From Bifidobacterium mizhiense (lineage in GTDB: Bacteria; Actinomycetota; Actinomycetes; Actinomycetales; Bifidobacteriaceae), in assembly GCF_020884755.1 (NCBI RefSeq), contig NZ_BPWE01000002.1:283630-347629 (forward strand): a stretch of DNA of 64,000 nt. The letters run 5' to 3'. The notes below the pieces were generated by a model that worked only from the letters and a program-made list of their open reading frames with translations, had not been told where the DNA came from and searched no databases. Positions 37,233-46,181 of the stretch are shown here, piece by piece; within the stretch, counting starts at the first letter, position 1, and each line of letters begins with the position of its first letter. A program made the position numbers and the translations under genes.

Positions 37233-37765
37233 ATTCTCTCAGCCATCGAAGCCAGAAAATGCGTTCGTACTAGTTAAAACAGTCGTAGTATCACTTTTGC
37301 GTTCACTAGGCATACAGATACCTACAAATAAATATCTAGTCTCATCAATCTTTGTTCTTCTTCATGGCAGTCACCAGAAATAAGGACAAAACCAACGACG
37401 TCTTACTGTCTTTTTCAAGCAACTTATCTCGATAATAACCGGCAAGGGAGGCTAACTGATTCAAGACTACGGTTCGGTCAGAATTTCATCAATTGATGCT
37501 GGCGGTGCTGATGGCTGTCACCATTATTATCGTGGTCTATTTTTTTTAAGCTTCCCAATACCATGACCAACATCGAAATAAAGCCAGGGCAAAGTCTAAA
37601 GAGCGGAGATTATCGCCTTAATATGGATGACTATTCTCAACATAATCATGATTGACCTGCATAAGATGGATTCAGGAATGTACCTATATCTGCAGTAGCC
37701 AGGCAAAGACTGGAATGGCTTTATCGCAAGTAAATACGGTATCAAACCACAGTCGCCAAATAGTT
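37233..37765. other. AT-rich region without an intact gene
   Basis: No intact gene is visible. A plus-strand fragment near 37500-37550 reads MLAVLMAVTIIIVVYFF, a single hydrophobic segment that ends in a stop. A following frame reads NIEIKPGQSLKSGDYRLNMDDYS. Together they could be the remnant of a small secreted or membrane protein. This is probably the right edge of the accessory region. Confidence 0.35.
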
Positions 37766-38497
37766 TCACTCCGAAAAATCGATATCACCATATAGGTAAT
37801 GGTCGATCACTGGCGCAACGGCTTGTTCCACCTCGTGAGCCGGCATGGAAGACAGTGGTTCCAACCGGAATATGTACCGCAAAACGACGATCCCGAACAG
37901 CTGCGATGCAATGAGCATCATGCGTTCATCTTTATGATCGATATCCGCAGGCTCAGGATGCGCCTTGGCGAGTTGCTGAGATATGGTGCTCACCAAAAGG
38001 TGAAGGACATGATCATTGCCTGCCGCGTTACGCACTATACGTATATATGTTTCTCCTGACGGAGAATGCTCTAGAAATCGGAAGAAGTGGTCCATGAATT
38101 TCGTTCCCGAAATGTGCGAGGGCGCTCTATGAGTCTGCTTGTCGAGACCAAAATCAACCCTAAGTTGGTTGCTTGAGATTATCCGTTCAACGGATCGTGA
38201 GAATAGATCATCCTTGTTGCCGAAATAGTAGTAGAGGAGGTTTTGGTCATAACCAGCATCTCGGGCTATCCCCCGCATGGTGACCTTATCAAATGGACTG
38301 GTGGAGAAAGCTCGGCAGGCCGCTTCAAGTAGGTTTTCCCGTGCAGCGGAATTCTCCGCCCTGCTAGGGCGCCCGCGCCGCTGTCTACGGGAGCAATCCC
38401 CCTTTGCACGCTTAGCAGCCCTTACCGCCGTCTTATCGGGCATTGCCTTCTTCTTTCCAGATGACTTTCGCGTGCGTGACTTTCCCTCGGCTGACAT
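37766..38497 (-). CDS. TetR/AcrR family transcriptional regulator
   Basis: The 243-residue regulator starts with a Lys/Arg-rich arm of about 50 residues (SAEGKSRTRKSSGKKKAMPDK onward), unusual for the family. The TetR DNA-binding domain follows: RENLLEAACRAFSTSPFDKVTMRGIARDAGYDQNLLYYYFGNKDDLF. The C-terminal ligand domain includes GETYIRIVRNAAG. It most likely represses the divergent ABC export genes. Two ATGs compete (38506, 38497); 38497 has GAGG at better spacing. Two palindromic repeats in the divergent promoter region are candidate operators. Confidence 0.88.
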   Translation of the reverse strand: MSAEGKSRTRKSSGKKKAMPDKTAVRAAKRAKGDCSRRQRRGRPSRAENSAARENLLEAACRAFSTSPFDKVTMRGIARDAGYDQNLLYYYFGNKDDLFSRSVERIISSNQLRVDFGLDKQTHRAPSHISGTKFMDHFFRFLEHSPSGETYIRIVRNAAGNDHVLHLLVSTISQQLAKAHPEPADIDHKDERMMLIASQLFGIVVLRYIFRLEPLSSMPAHEVEQAVAPVIDHYLYGDIDFSE

Positions 38498-38545
38498 TTT
38501 CTCCATCCTCTATTTCTTACAGGAAATACTAGCTGAAACTCAAGA

Positions 38546-38562
38546 ATTCATCAATGATGAAT
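38546..38562. promoter_or_regulatory. candidate TetR operator 1
   Basis: The 17-base palindrome ATTCATCAATGATGAAT (arms ATTCATCA/TGATGAAT, one central base) lies between the divergent TetR-type gene and the ABC permease gene. It is almost repeated 36 bases away. Confidence 0.6.
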
Positions 38563-38582
38563 ATGTGCTAGCATACCGTTTG

Positions 38583-38597
38583 TTCATCGATGATGAA
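38583..38597. promoter_or_regulatory. candidate TetR operator 2
   Basis: TTCATCGATGATGAA repeats the core of operator 1 with one change. Centres are 36 bases apart, so both sites do not lie exactly on one helix face by whole turns of 10.5. It lies 55 bases before the permease start. Confidence 0.55.
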
Positions 38598-38651
38598 TAA
38601 ATGTACAACGGCCATCAAGGCCGATCTGAGAGTGTGAGTGATTGGAGAAAC

Positions 38652-39941
38652 ATGAAAGCCGTGATGATCAAAGAGTTCAGAGAGCTTTTGCGAGACAAAA
38701 GAACTCTGGCCATGCTTATTCTCATGCCTGTGCTTCTGCTGTTCATTTTTGGCTATGCCGCGAATTTCTCAGTTGACAAGGTATCGGTCATCGTCATCGG
38801 AGAGAACGCAAATCAATACGCTGAAAAGCTGGAAAAATACGATGCTTACAAGGATGGAATGACCATCACCAGCATAGATGAGCACATGCATGGAAGAAAC
38901 GACGCCGAGACTCTCTTGCGAGACAGAAAGGCAGATGCAGTCATCACCGTAAAAGGCGATGCCGCAGATAAGCAGAGCAGAATTCTTGGCAGGGATGCTC
39001 ATGCCTACATCGACGGTTCAGGTCTATTCGCCGCGCAGTCCGCCAGGAAAACAGTTTTGCAACTCACCGGTGAAGATATGCAGCAGAGCGCAAAGGAAGC
39101 CAAAAAGAATGCTCTGAAAACACAACAAGAAAAAATGAGACAATTCGAGCAGCAACTTCAGGAGTATCAGCTCGCCGCTCAACAGGCAGCAGCAAAGGGC
39201 CAGCCTGCACCACCAAGACCTCAGCTGTCCTTGGAAAAGAACAGCGATATGTCAGAGAAAACCAGCGGCTCTCCTACAAATGACGCCAACACATCAGCTA
39301 TGACGATATTCTTCAACCCTGACCTGAAAACCTCTTTTGTCATGATTCCGGGACTTATCGGACTGATCATCACGCTGATCGGCACCATGATCACCAGCAT
39401 CGGTCTGGTCAGGGAGCGAGAACAGGGCACCTTGGAACAGCTCGCTGTTATGCCGCTTCGCCCATTCAGCATCATTGTCGGGAAAATAGCCCCCTACTTC
39501 CTGCTTGCCTTGGTGGACATGGCCATCATCACCATCCTGGGTATATGGGTATTCGGAATTCCCTTCCGCGGTAATTTCTGGATATTTCTGCTGGGAACAG
39601 TCCTGTTCCTGTTCGTAGTACTGGGCATGGGCATTTTCATTTCGACCATATCCCAAAACTCAGGGCAGGCTGTCCAGATGGCGATGATGTTGGTCATGCC
39701 GCAAATGCTGCTTGGCGGCATCATCTTCCCGCTTGAATCCATGGCGGCATCGGTTCGATGGATCGGGTACATACTTCCACTTACCTGGTTCAATCAGATG
39801 GCTCAGGGAATCATGCTGCGCGGGTCTACATGGGAATCGCTGTGGCTGCCCGTGGCAATACTGACCGCTGAAGCAGTGGTGCTGTTTTCTCTCGCCTCGC
39901 TGAAACTGCGCCGCCTACTCACTAGAGGAGGGGCACGATGA
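38652..39941 (+). CDS. ABC-2 type efflux permease (YhhJ/YbhR-like)
   Basis: The 429-residue membrane protein has an N-terminal helix (TLAMLILMPVLLLFIFGYAAN), then a large extracytoplasmic domain of about 210 residues. That domain contains a Gln- and Ala-rich coiled-coil-like stretch (KTQQEKMRQFEQQLQEYQ). Five C-terminal helices follow, with the family loop VREREQGTLEQLAVMPLRPF. It should form the pore of an efflux pump with the ATPase encoded next, which overlaps it by four bases (ATGA). ATG 38652 has GGAG upstream; the longer frame from 38601 would add 17 residues. Two operator-like palindromes lie upstream. The substrate is unknown, probably drugs or lipids. Confidence 0.9.
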   Translation: MKAVMIKEFRELLRDKRTLAMLILMPVLLLFIFGYAANFSVDKVSVIVIGENANQYAEKLEKYDAYKDGMTITSIDEHMHGRNDAETLLRDRKADAVITVKGDAADKQSRILGRDAHAYIDGSGLFAAQSARKTVLQLTGEDMQQSAKEAKKNALKTQQEKMRQFEQQLQEYQLAAQQAAAKGQPAPPRPQLSLEKNSDMSEKTSGSPTNDANTSAMTIFFNPDLKTSFVMIPGLIGLIITLIGTMITSIGLVREREQGTLEQLAVMPLRPFSIIVGKIAPYFLLALVDMAIITILGIWVFGIPFRGNFWIFLLGTVLFLFVVLGMGIFISTISQNSGQAVQMAMMLVMPQMLLGGIIFPLESMAASVRWIGYILPLTWFNQMAQGIMLRGSTWESLWLPVAILTAEAVVLFSLASLKLRRLLTRGGAR

Positions 39942-41806
39942 GCAAAGATCAGGACGTTAAGAAAATGAGCAGACAGAACAACAGTCTTCAATTGAGGGAC
40001 GTCAGTGTAGCCTTTGACGGAGTCAAAGCGCTTGATTCCTTCACAGGGACATTCTCTGCAGGCAGCCTGACCGCTTTCACAGGCGGAGATGGCGCGGGAA
40101 AGACCACTCTGCTGAAGCTGCTGGCAGGCCGGGTAAAAGCAGCTTCCGGGAAGATTACAGGACTGCCCGACAAGGAACGCATCGGCTACCAACCTGCGGA
40201 TTCAGGAGTATGGCGTGACATGACCGTACTGGAAAATCTGCGGTTTGTTGCCGGCATCTACCACATGAACCCTGCACACGCTCAAGAGCGCATTGACTAC
40301 TTAATTGAAAGCGCAGGATTGATAGGCGCCCGGAACAGGTTAGGAGGACAGCTGTCAGGAGGAATGCGCCAAAAGCTTGGTGTAATCATGGCAGCACTGC
40401 ATGAGCCTGACCTCCTTCTGCTCGACGAGCCGACTACAGGCGTCGACCCGGCCAGTCGCGAAGACATTCTCGCTCTGATATCATCCCAAGCGGTCGAGGG
40501 TAGAACTGTCCTGTTTGCTACAACATATTTGGACGAGGCGGCCCGTGCCTCAACTCTGTATCTAATGAACAAGGGAAAGCCGCTGTATGTGGGCGATCCG
40601 CAAGCTATGCAGAAGGATGCACCGGGCCAATTATGGGAAGCCACGCTCGACATCGGAAAGCCGATGATCCTGCAATCTTCGTTCGGGTCCTCATTGCAAG
40701 CACGCCCTCCGGAGCTTGCATACCATAACTGGCAAAGAGGCAATACAGTCTATATCTGGACATCACCAAAGGACAGTAGAACACCTCAAAACTTTCGCCG
40801 CACTGATTTTGACTTGGAGAATGCATTTATCGCTTTTCTTCTCTCCGACGAAGAAAAGCATGCCAATGCTTCTGCGTCAGCAACGTTGGAATCTGATTCT
40901 GCAGATAAGCCCCACAAGACTTCAGAACTCGTCATGCATACCAGCAAACCCTGCGTCAATGCTATGTCGATCACCAAGCAATTTGGATCGTTCACGGCTC
41001 TCAATCAGGTATCGCTGCAGGTCAATTCAGGTCAGATATTTGGACTTATCGGCGGGAACGGCGCAGGGAAGACGACGCTCATCAGGATTCTTCTTGGGCT
41101 AGAAACCATGGACAAGGGATGGGTGTCCATGTTTGGCGGAAAGCCGGGCTTCTCTACACGTCGTCTTGTCGGATATGTCCCTCAAGGCCTTGGACTCTAC
41201 CGAGCATTGAACGCTAGAGAAAATATGCAGTTTACGGCTGATATCTATAAGGTAGCAGCGCGCGGATGGACCGCCCTATATGCTGATTCTTTAGGAAAAC
41301 GTCCAGTCGGAAATCTGCCGCTTGGTTCCCAACGGCTCCTGGCCTATGCCATCGCTGCCGAACACCAGCCAAAACTGCTGGTTTTGGATGAACCCACTTC
41401 GGGAATGGATCCCGTATCACGAATGCGTTTGTGGCGCGAGCTTCACCGCACAGCCGCCAACGGGGTAGGAATATTGGTAACCACGCATTATATGAGCGAG
41501 GCATCACAGTGTGACCGCTGTCTGATCCTCTCACATGGCCGGACACAGGCGGAAGGCACTTTGGAAGAAGTCCTACGTGGACACTCCTCCATCATGGTCC
41601 AAACAAACAGGTGGCGGGATGCCTTTGCACTGTTGAAGCAAGCGAACCTGCCAGTCACTCTGGATGGGAAAACCTTACGGGTCATGAACGGAAGTGAGAC
41701 CGAGGTGCGGAAGGCCTTAGCCCCCTTGGGCATGACTAATCGAGAATGCACGATACGCCAAACGGATGCGACCTTGGAAGAAATTCTGGCCAAAAGTTCT
41801 CGATGA
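39938..41806 (+). CDS. ABC transporter protein with two fused ATPase domains
   Basis: The 622-residue protein carries two nucleotide-binding domains in one chain, like YhiH/RbbA-type efflux ATPases. Domain 1 (about 15-230) has Walker A GGDGAGKTT, signature LSGGMRQKL and Walker B LLLLDEPTTG. Domain 2 (about 345-600) has Walker A GGNGAGKTT and Walker B LLVLDEPTSG. In place of LSGGQ it reads LPLGSQRLL, so one of the two ATP sites may be degenerate. A linker of about 100 residues separates them. It pairs with the upstream permease, whose stop codon overlaps its start, and both probably answer to the divergent TetR-type regulator. Confidence 0.92.
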   Translation: MSKDQDVKKMSRQNNSLQLRDVSVAFDGVKALDSFTGTFSAGSLTAFTGGDGAGKTTLLKLLAGRVKAASGKITGLPDKERIGYQPADSGVWRDMTVLENLRFVAGIYHMNPAHAQERIDYLIESAGLIGARNRLGGQLSGGMRQKLGVIMAALHEPDLLLLDEPTTGVDPASREDILALISSQAVEGRTVLFATTYLDEAARASTLYLMNKGKPLYVGDPQAMQKDAPGQLWEATLDIGKPMILQSSFGSSLQARPPELAYHNWQRGNTVYIWTSPKDSRTPQNFRRTDFDLENAFIAFLLSDEEKHANASASATLESDSADKPHKTSELVMHTSKPCVNAMSITKQFGSFTALNQVSLQVNSGQIFGLIGGNGAGKTTLIRILLGLETMDKGWVSMFGGKPGFSTRRLVGYVPQGLGLYRALNARENMQFTADIYKVAARGWTALYADSLGKRPVGNLPLGSQRLLAYAIAAEHQPKLLVLDEPTSGMDPVSRMRLWRELHRTAANGVGILVTTHYMSEASQCDRCLILSHGRTQAEGTLEEVLRGHSSIMVQTNRWRDAFALLKQANLPVTLDGKTLRVMNGSETEVRKALAPLGMTNRECTIRQTDATLEEILAKSSR

Positions 41807-41828
41807 ACACAAGACAAGCGACAATGAG

Positions 41829-41861
41829 CCTGGAGGGGTATCTGGCATAGTCCCCTCCAGG
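41829..41861 (+). terminator. terminator hairpin after the ABC efflux genes
   Basis: Arms CCTGGAGGGG and CCCCTCCAGG pair perfectly around a 13-base loop, 22 bases after the stop codon. No T run follows. Confidence 0.7.
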
Positions 41862-42290
41862 TAGATCGGCGCAATATATAAGCAGCGATAAAGGTTCAAA
41901 CAATGGCAGGCTGGTCTTTGCCTTGACGATCCAGTAACTCGAAGATCATAGCGAGCACTGCAGAGCCTCGCGGCTGTGGAGAGCCGCTCGTGGGAAGCGC
42001 AATCCAACCATCAATTAGATCCAGTTTGAAACCGTTAGTATGTCCTATGAGCCGAGGTCTATTCACATTAAATTTTATGAATAGAGGGATAATCAGTCGC
42101 TACACATACACAGCCTTTCTGTAAGCAGCAGAATTCCACTCGGGGTGAGACTTGCACAAGGAAATCCGTAAGTATTCGGTATCGGACTGCAGTAAAACGA
42201 CACTCAGGCATGCAGTCGAAAAGTCCGCCTACCTCTTCAGCAGACCAAGAAAACCAGGCGGAATTGACGTTGATACATGATGAGCCCAAT
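41862..42290. other. intergenic region before the MarR-type gene
   Basis: No gene is visible. A small hairpin GCGGCT/AGCCGC lies near 41970. An in-frame ATG at 42210 could lengthen the MarR protein by 40 residues, but they are polar and unconserved. Confidence 0.4.
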
Positions 42291-42328
42291 CTATCAACAG
42301 ATAGTTTCCAATATGATATAGTTTCTAT
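42291..42328 (+). promoter_or_regulatory. candidate marR-uvrA-like promoter and operator
   Basis: CTATC-AACA-GATAG (42291-42304) is an inverted repeat. ATAGTTTC occurs at 42301-42308 and again at 42318-42325, 17 bases apart. A -10-like TATGAT (42312-42317) lies between them, 12 bases before ATG 42330. The layout suggests a promoter overlapped by MarR binding sites and a very short or absent leader. Function is inferred. Confidence 0.45.
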
Positions 42329-42329
42329 T

Positions 42330-42767
42330 ATGAAATCAAATGAGCCGTCCCCTCTTTATAACGCTCTTATGTATCTGCAGTGCGAATTCGTGGCAGAGCG
42401 TAACAGAGTCAACCCAGGAAACATCACCTGGCAGCAATTCGACATCCTGACTGTCCTACGCACGGGAGCGTTCATGCCCTCACAGATTGGCCAACGGCTT
42501 GGCATGAGCCGATCCAAGGTCTCCAAGAACCTCAGCACGCTGCGCGATCTCGGATACATCAGGCAGGTGCCTGACGCCCACGACCGGCGAGAGCTGAAGA
42601 CCAGTCTGACCCAGGATGGCCGGGACATGCTCAACACCATCGATCAACAACATAAGACCCTTGAAGAGGATGCCCGACAGGTCTGGTCCAAAGACGAGCA
42701 GGAAGAGTTCACTGCTCTTGCAAACAGACTCATCGCCAAGCTGCGCCAGGAGCGAGTCGCCCGATGA
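42330..42767 (+). CDS. MarR family transcriptional regulator
   Basis: The 145-residue protein has MarR length and fold. Helix 1 reads LYNALMYLQCEFVAERNRVNP, the winged helix-turn-helix reads QIGQRLGMSRSKVSKNLSTLRDLGYIRQVPDAHDRRELKTSLTQDG with the wing DxRR motif, and a C-terminal dimerisation helix follows. ATG 42330 gives standard length; no ribosome binding site precedes it, and a -10-like element sits just upstream, so the messenger may be leaderless. The stop overlaps the next ATG by four bases. It probably controls itself and the UvrA-like gene in response to a small molecule. Confidence 0.9.
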   Translation: MKSNEPSPLYNALMYLQCEFVAERNRVNPGNITWQQFDILTVLRTGAFMPSQIGQRLGMSRSKVSKNLSTLRDLGYIRQVPDAHDRRELKTSLTQDGRDMLNTIDQQHKTLEEDARQVWSKDEQEEFTALANRLIAKLRQERVAR

Positions 42768-45037
42768 GGACCGAATGCATTATTATTGATCGGGCCTCCA
42801 CACACAACCTCAAACAAGTCTCGCTGGCCATACCAAAGCGGGCCATCACCGTGGTCACAGGCCTGTCAGGCTCAGGAAAGTCGTCACTCGTGTTTTCCAC
42901 GCTGGCAGCCGAGTCACAGCGTATGATCAACCGCAGTTACAGCTCCTACATTCAACAGCTCCTGCCCAAGTATGAGCCTGCGGAAGTCGCCCGCATCGAC
43001 AACCTGCCCTTCTCCATTGTCGTAACCCAGAAGCAGCTCTCGGGCAATGCCCGCTCCACCGTGGGCACCTACACCGATATCTATACCGCCCTGCGCCTGC
43101 TGTTCTCCCGTATGGCCCGGCCTTTCATCGGGTACTCCATGACGTATTCCTTCAACAATCCTGCGGGAATGTGCCCAACCTGCCAGGGTCTGGGAACTGT
43201 ACGCAGTCTGGTGCTTGATCGCCTGCTGAACATGGGCCTCTCGTTGAACCAGGGAGCTATCAACTTTCCCACCTTCCAGCCGGGCGGCTGGAGACTGACC
43301 AGGTATACGGATTCAGGCTATTTTGACAATGATCTGCCCCTACGGGAGTGGACCAGAGATGACCTCGACTTCCTGCTCCACGGCAAGAGGCAAAAACCGG
43401 CAAACCCTGGCCCCAAGTGGCATAAAACGGCCATGTATGAGGGATTGGTGCCCAGAATCACCAAGACCTTCATCAACCAGAGCAACGACAAATACCAGCA
43501 TGAGCTGGAGGAGGTTACACAAATCGCCCAGTGCCCCGACTGTCAAGGGGCTCGGGTCAACGCCAAGGTGCGCTCAGCCAGGATCGATGGACTGAACATA
43601 GCTGACTGCTCCGCCATGAGCGTGGCTGACCTCAAGGACTGGCTCGGGAAGATTCATAACGATCAGGCTGAGATCATTCTGCAGGACCTAAGGCGAAAGA
43701 TAGCCAACCTGATAACGGTTGGTCTTGGCTACTTGAGTCTGGAGCGTGGCACCTCTACGCTTTCAGGAGGAGAGGCACAGCGTCTGAAAATCGCCAACTG
43801 CCTGAACAGCCCCTTGAATGACGTTCTCTACATCTTCGACGAGCCAAGCGTTGGCTTGCATCCCCATGACCTGACCGGGATCAGGAAAATCTTCAAAGGC
43901 TTACGGGACAAGGGTAATACAGTGGTGATCGTGGATCATGACCCCCAGCTCATCGCCATTGCCGACCATATCGTCGACATGGGGCCAGGAGCAGGCAGAG
44001 AAGGGGGACAGATCGTCTTCGAAGGGAGCTATCAGTCTCTGCTGGCAAGCGAAACAACCACTGGCAGAGCCCTGTCAGATCCAGGCACTGTAAACGAACC
44101 GGCGGTGCCTTCGCAAGGCTTCTATACAATAGACAAGGTCACTGCCCACAACGTCAGAGAAGCCCACGCCAAAATACCCCGGCATATGCTGACTGTGGTG
44201 ACCGGAGTGGCCGGCTCGGGTAAGAGCACGCTGATCCGGGAAGGCTTCATGGCACAGCATGATGCCATACTCCTGGATCAGAAGCCGATCAAGGCCAGCG
44301 GACGTTCCAACTTGCTGACATACTTGGGCGTCTTCGACCCGCTGCGCAAGGCCTTCGCCAAGGCCACAGGCGAATCCCCCTCACTCTTCTCATTCAATGC
44401 TGCCGGAGCCTGTCCAGTCTGCAAGGGCAAGGGGGTCGTCACTCTGGATATTGCCTACATGGGCGACACCAGCACTGTCTGCGAAAGCTGCCACGGAACC
44501 AGGTATTCAACACAGGCTCTGTCCGCCAGATATCGCGGTCTCAGCATCGCTCAGGTGCTGAAACTGACTGCCGACGAGGCCATGCGTCAATATCGTGAAG
44601 TGCTGGGGCCAGCCATGAAGGCACTGGCGGACGTCGGGCTGTCGTACCTATCCGTTGGGCAGGCCCTCGATACGCTCTCCGGCGGTGAGCTGCAACGCCT
44701 TAAACTGGCCAGGCTACTCAAGGACGGAATTCGTGAGACCCTGATTTTGGATGAGCCCACCAGCGGCCTGCATGAATCCAATATCCTGCAGCAGATTGCG
44801 CTCCTACGTAGACTCATCGCAAGCAAAGGGCTGACTGTTGTCGCCATAGAACATAACCTGCGCTTCATCGGTCAGGCCGACTGGGTGATCGATATGGGCC
44901 CAGGAGCCGGAAGCGCGGGCGGCAAGGTCTTGTTTGAAGGAGCTCCGCTTGCACTGATGCACCGCAATGACACTCCCACAGCCCGAGCCATGAATGCCTA
45001 TTTCGGCTTTAACGAGGACGCAGCAGCGCGATCATAA
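42764..45037 (+). CDS. UvrA-like class II ABC protein (drug resistance type)
   Basis: The 757-residue protein is shorter than housekeeping UvrA (about 940-990) and lacks the UvrB-interaction region. Both ATPase halves are present: Walker A GLSGSGKSS and GVAGSGKST, signatures TLSGGEAQRLKIA and TLSGGELQRLKLA, and Walker B IFDEPSVGLHP and ILDEPTSGLHE. Zinc-finger Cys pairs (CPTCQGLG, CPDCQG, CPVCKGKG, CESCHGT) remain. Class II UvrA paralogs often protect producers or their neighbours from DNA-intercalating antibiotics. The gene is translationally coupled to the MarR regulator (ATGA). Self-protection against DNA-binding compounds is inference; a role in repair cannot be excluded. Confidence 0.9.
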   Translation: MRTECIIIDRASTHNLKQVSLAIPKRAITVVTGLSGSGKSSLVFSTLAAESQRMINRSYSSYIQQLLPKYEPAEVARIDNLPFSIVVTQKQLSGNARSTVGTYTDIYTALRLLFSRMARPFIGYSMTYSFNNPAGMCPTCQGLGTVRSLVLDRLLNMGLSLNQGAINFPTFQPGGWRLTRYTDSGYFDNDLPLREWTRDDLDFLLHGKRQKPANPGPKWHKTAMYEGLVPRITKTFINQSNDKYQHELEEVTQIAQCPDCQGARVNAKVRSARIDGLNIADCSAMSVADLKDWLGKIHNDQAEIILQDLRRKIANLITVGLGYLSLERGTSTLSGGEAQRLKIANCLNSPLNDVLYIFDEPSVGLHPHDLTGIRKIFKGLRDKGNTVVIVDHDPQLIAIADHIVDMGPGAGREGGQIVFEGSYQSLLASETTTGRALSDPGTVNEPAVPSQGFYTIDKVTAHNVREAHAKIPRHMLTVVTGVAGSGKSTLIREGFMAQHDAILLDQKPIKASGRSNLLTYLGVFDPLRKAFAKATGESPSLFSFNAAGACPVCKGKGVVTLDIAYMGDTSTVCESCHGTRYSTQALSARYRGLSIAQVLKLTADEAMRQYREVLGPAMKALADVGLSYLSVGQALDTLSGGELQRLKLARLLKDGIRETLILDEPTSGLHESNILQQIALLRRLIASKGLTVVAIEHNLRFIGQADWVIDMGPGAGSAGGKVLFEGAPLALMHRNDTPTARAMNAYFGFNEDAAARS

Positions 45038-45063
45038 GCGGCTGCATTCAGATCAGCAATGGT

Positions 45064-45834
45064 TCAGCAGTCCTGCAAGCGGCGCTTCTGCCTGCCATCC
45101 TGATCGAAATTGGTGTCATCCAGCCAGGTCTCTAACCGCTCTTTTACGGCCGGCCATTCACTATCCATTATGGAAAACCAATCCGTATCCCGAGTGCGGC
45201 CCTTGTAGACCATATCGTTTCTGAACCGGCCTTCAGCCTTGAATCCCAGCCTCAGCGCGGCCGCCCGGGAGGGCGCGTTGAGGCTGTCGCACTTCCACTC
45301 GTATCGGCGATAGCCCAAGTCCTCGAAGACATGCTGAGCCATCAGATATTGGGCCTCGGTGGCCTGTCTGCTTCTCTGCAACTCCCTGGTATAGATAACG
45401 TGGCCCATCTCAACGCTTCCCATGTCGGACCTTATCCGCTGCAAGGCATACATGCCCAACAGATCCGACGAATTTTGAAGCTTCACATGCTCGCTCATAT
45501 CCGCGTCCTTCGCACCTGCAGACTGACCGACAACGAGTTCAGGTACAGATGGCTTGCGAAGAATAGCAAAGAAGAGGGGATCCCGGCTTACAATCATGGA
45601 CGCGAACCCTGAGTCGAATGCTGGTCTATCAGGGTAGAGGTCGTGAGTGCTATAGGTCATAATGGATTTGTCGCATTCTGGGCCGAAAATCCGCTCATAG
45701 AAGGCATCACCTTGGTTTTCGTCCAAGGGCACTACCAGAACGGTCCTGCCGGTCAAGTTGACAGGCTCCGGCATCATGGCTCCGGCGAACGAAATTGCAT
45801 CACCAATAGGTTGCCCAAACTCGTTGATCCTCAT
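45064..45834 (-). CDS. GNAT family N-acetyltransferase (RimJ/RimL-like)
   Basis: The 256-residue protein is like the RimJ/RimL group: VNLTGRTVLVVPLDEN at the start, MGHVIYTRELQRSRQATEAQYLMAQHVFEDLGYRRYEWKCDSLNAPSRAAALRLGFKAEGRFRND in the core, covering the acetyl-CoA loop region and the N-x-x-S-x-x-A-x-x-x-G-F motif. The C-terminal DTDWFSIMDSEWP is also typical. It acetylates an amino group of an unknown protein or small molecule in the cytoplasm. GGGAGGAG lies before the ATG. It converges with the UvrA-like gene, 26 bases apart. Confidence 0.88.
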   Translation of the reverse strand: MRINEFGQPIGDAISFAGAMMPEPVNLTGRTVLVVPLDENQGDAFYERIFGPECDKSIMTYSTHDLYPDRPAFDSGFASMIVSRDPLFFAILRKPSVPELVVGQSAGAKDADMSEHVKLQNSSDLLGMYALQRIRSDMGSVEMGHVIYTRELQRSRQATEAQYLMAQHVFEDLGYRRYEWKCDSLNAPSRAAALRLGFKAEGRFRNDMVYKGRTRDTDWFSIMDSEWPAVKERLETWLDDTNFDQDGRQKRRLQDC

Positions 45835-46181
45835 ACCCGCATCTCCTCCCTTGGAACGATGCTCGCTCCGTCATTGTACGGAAGATGCGGACCAGAAGCA
45901 CCAGCTATCACCCCGTACAATCCTGGCATTTAGGATACCAAGCAAACACCCCAAAAGTCCGTATGAATCCGCCTCGCACTACCCCGTCTGATCACCCTTG
46001 CCACCCCTTTTATCATCTTGCCCACAAGATGCTGATTTGCCGCCGTATTTGTCCACATGCACTCAAGCGGGAGGACCGACGCACCTGCGGGAATTAGACT
46101 GATACGTAAGAGGAATGCTTTCGGAGCTTCAACCGGTATTCCCTCTGCCTACCGTCAGCATCGACCAAGGGAGTGATCACC
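45835..46181. other. intergenic region between divergent acetyltransferase and nicotinamidase genes
   Basis: No gene is visible. The region must contain both divergent promoters; I see no clear operator. Codon-like plus-strand frames here are short and overlap the start of the acetyltransferase gene. Confidence 0.4.
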
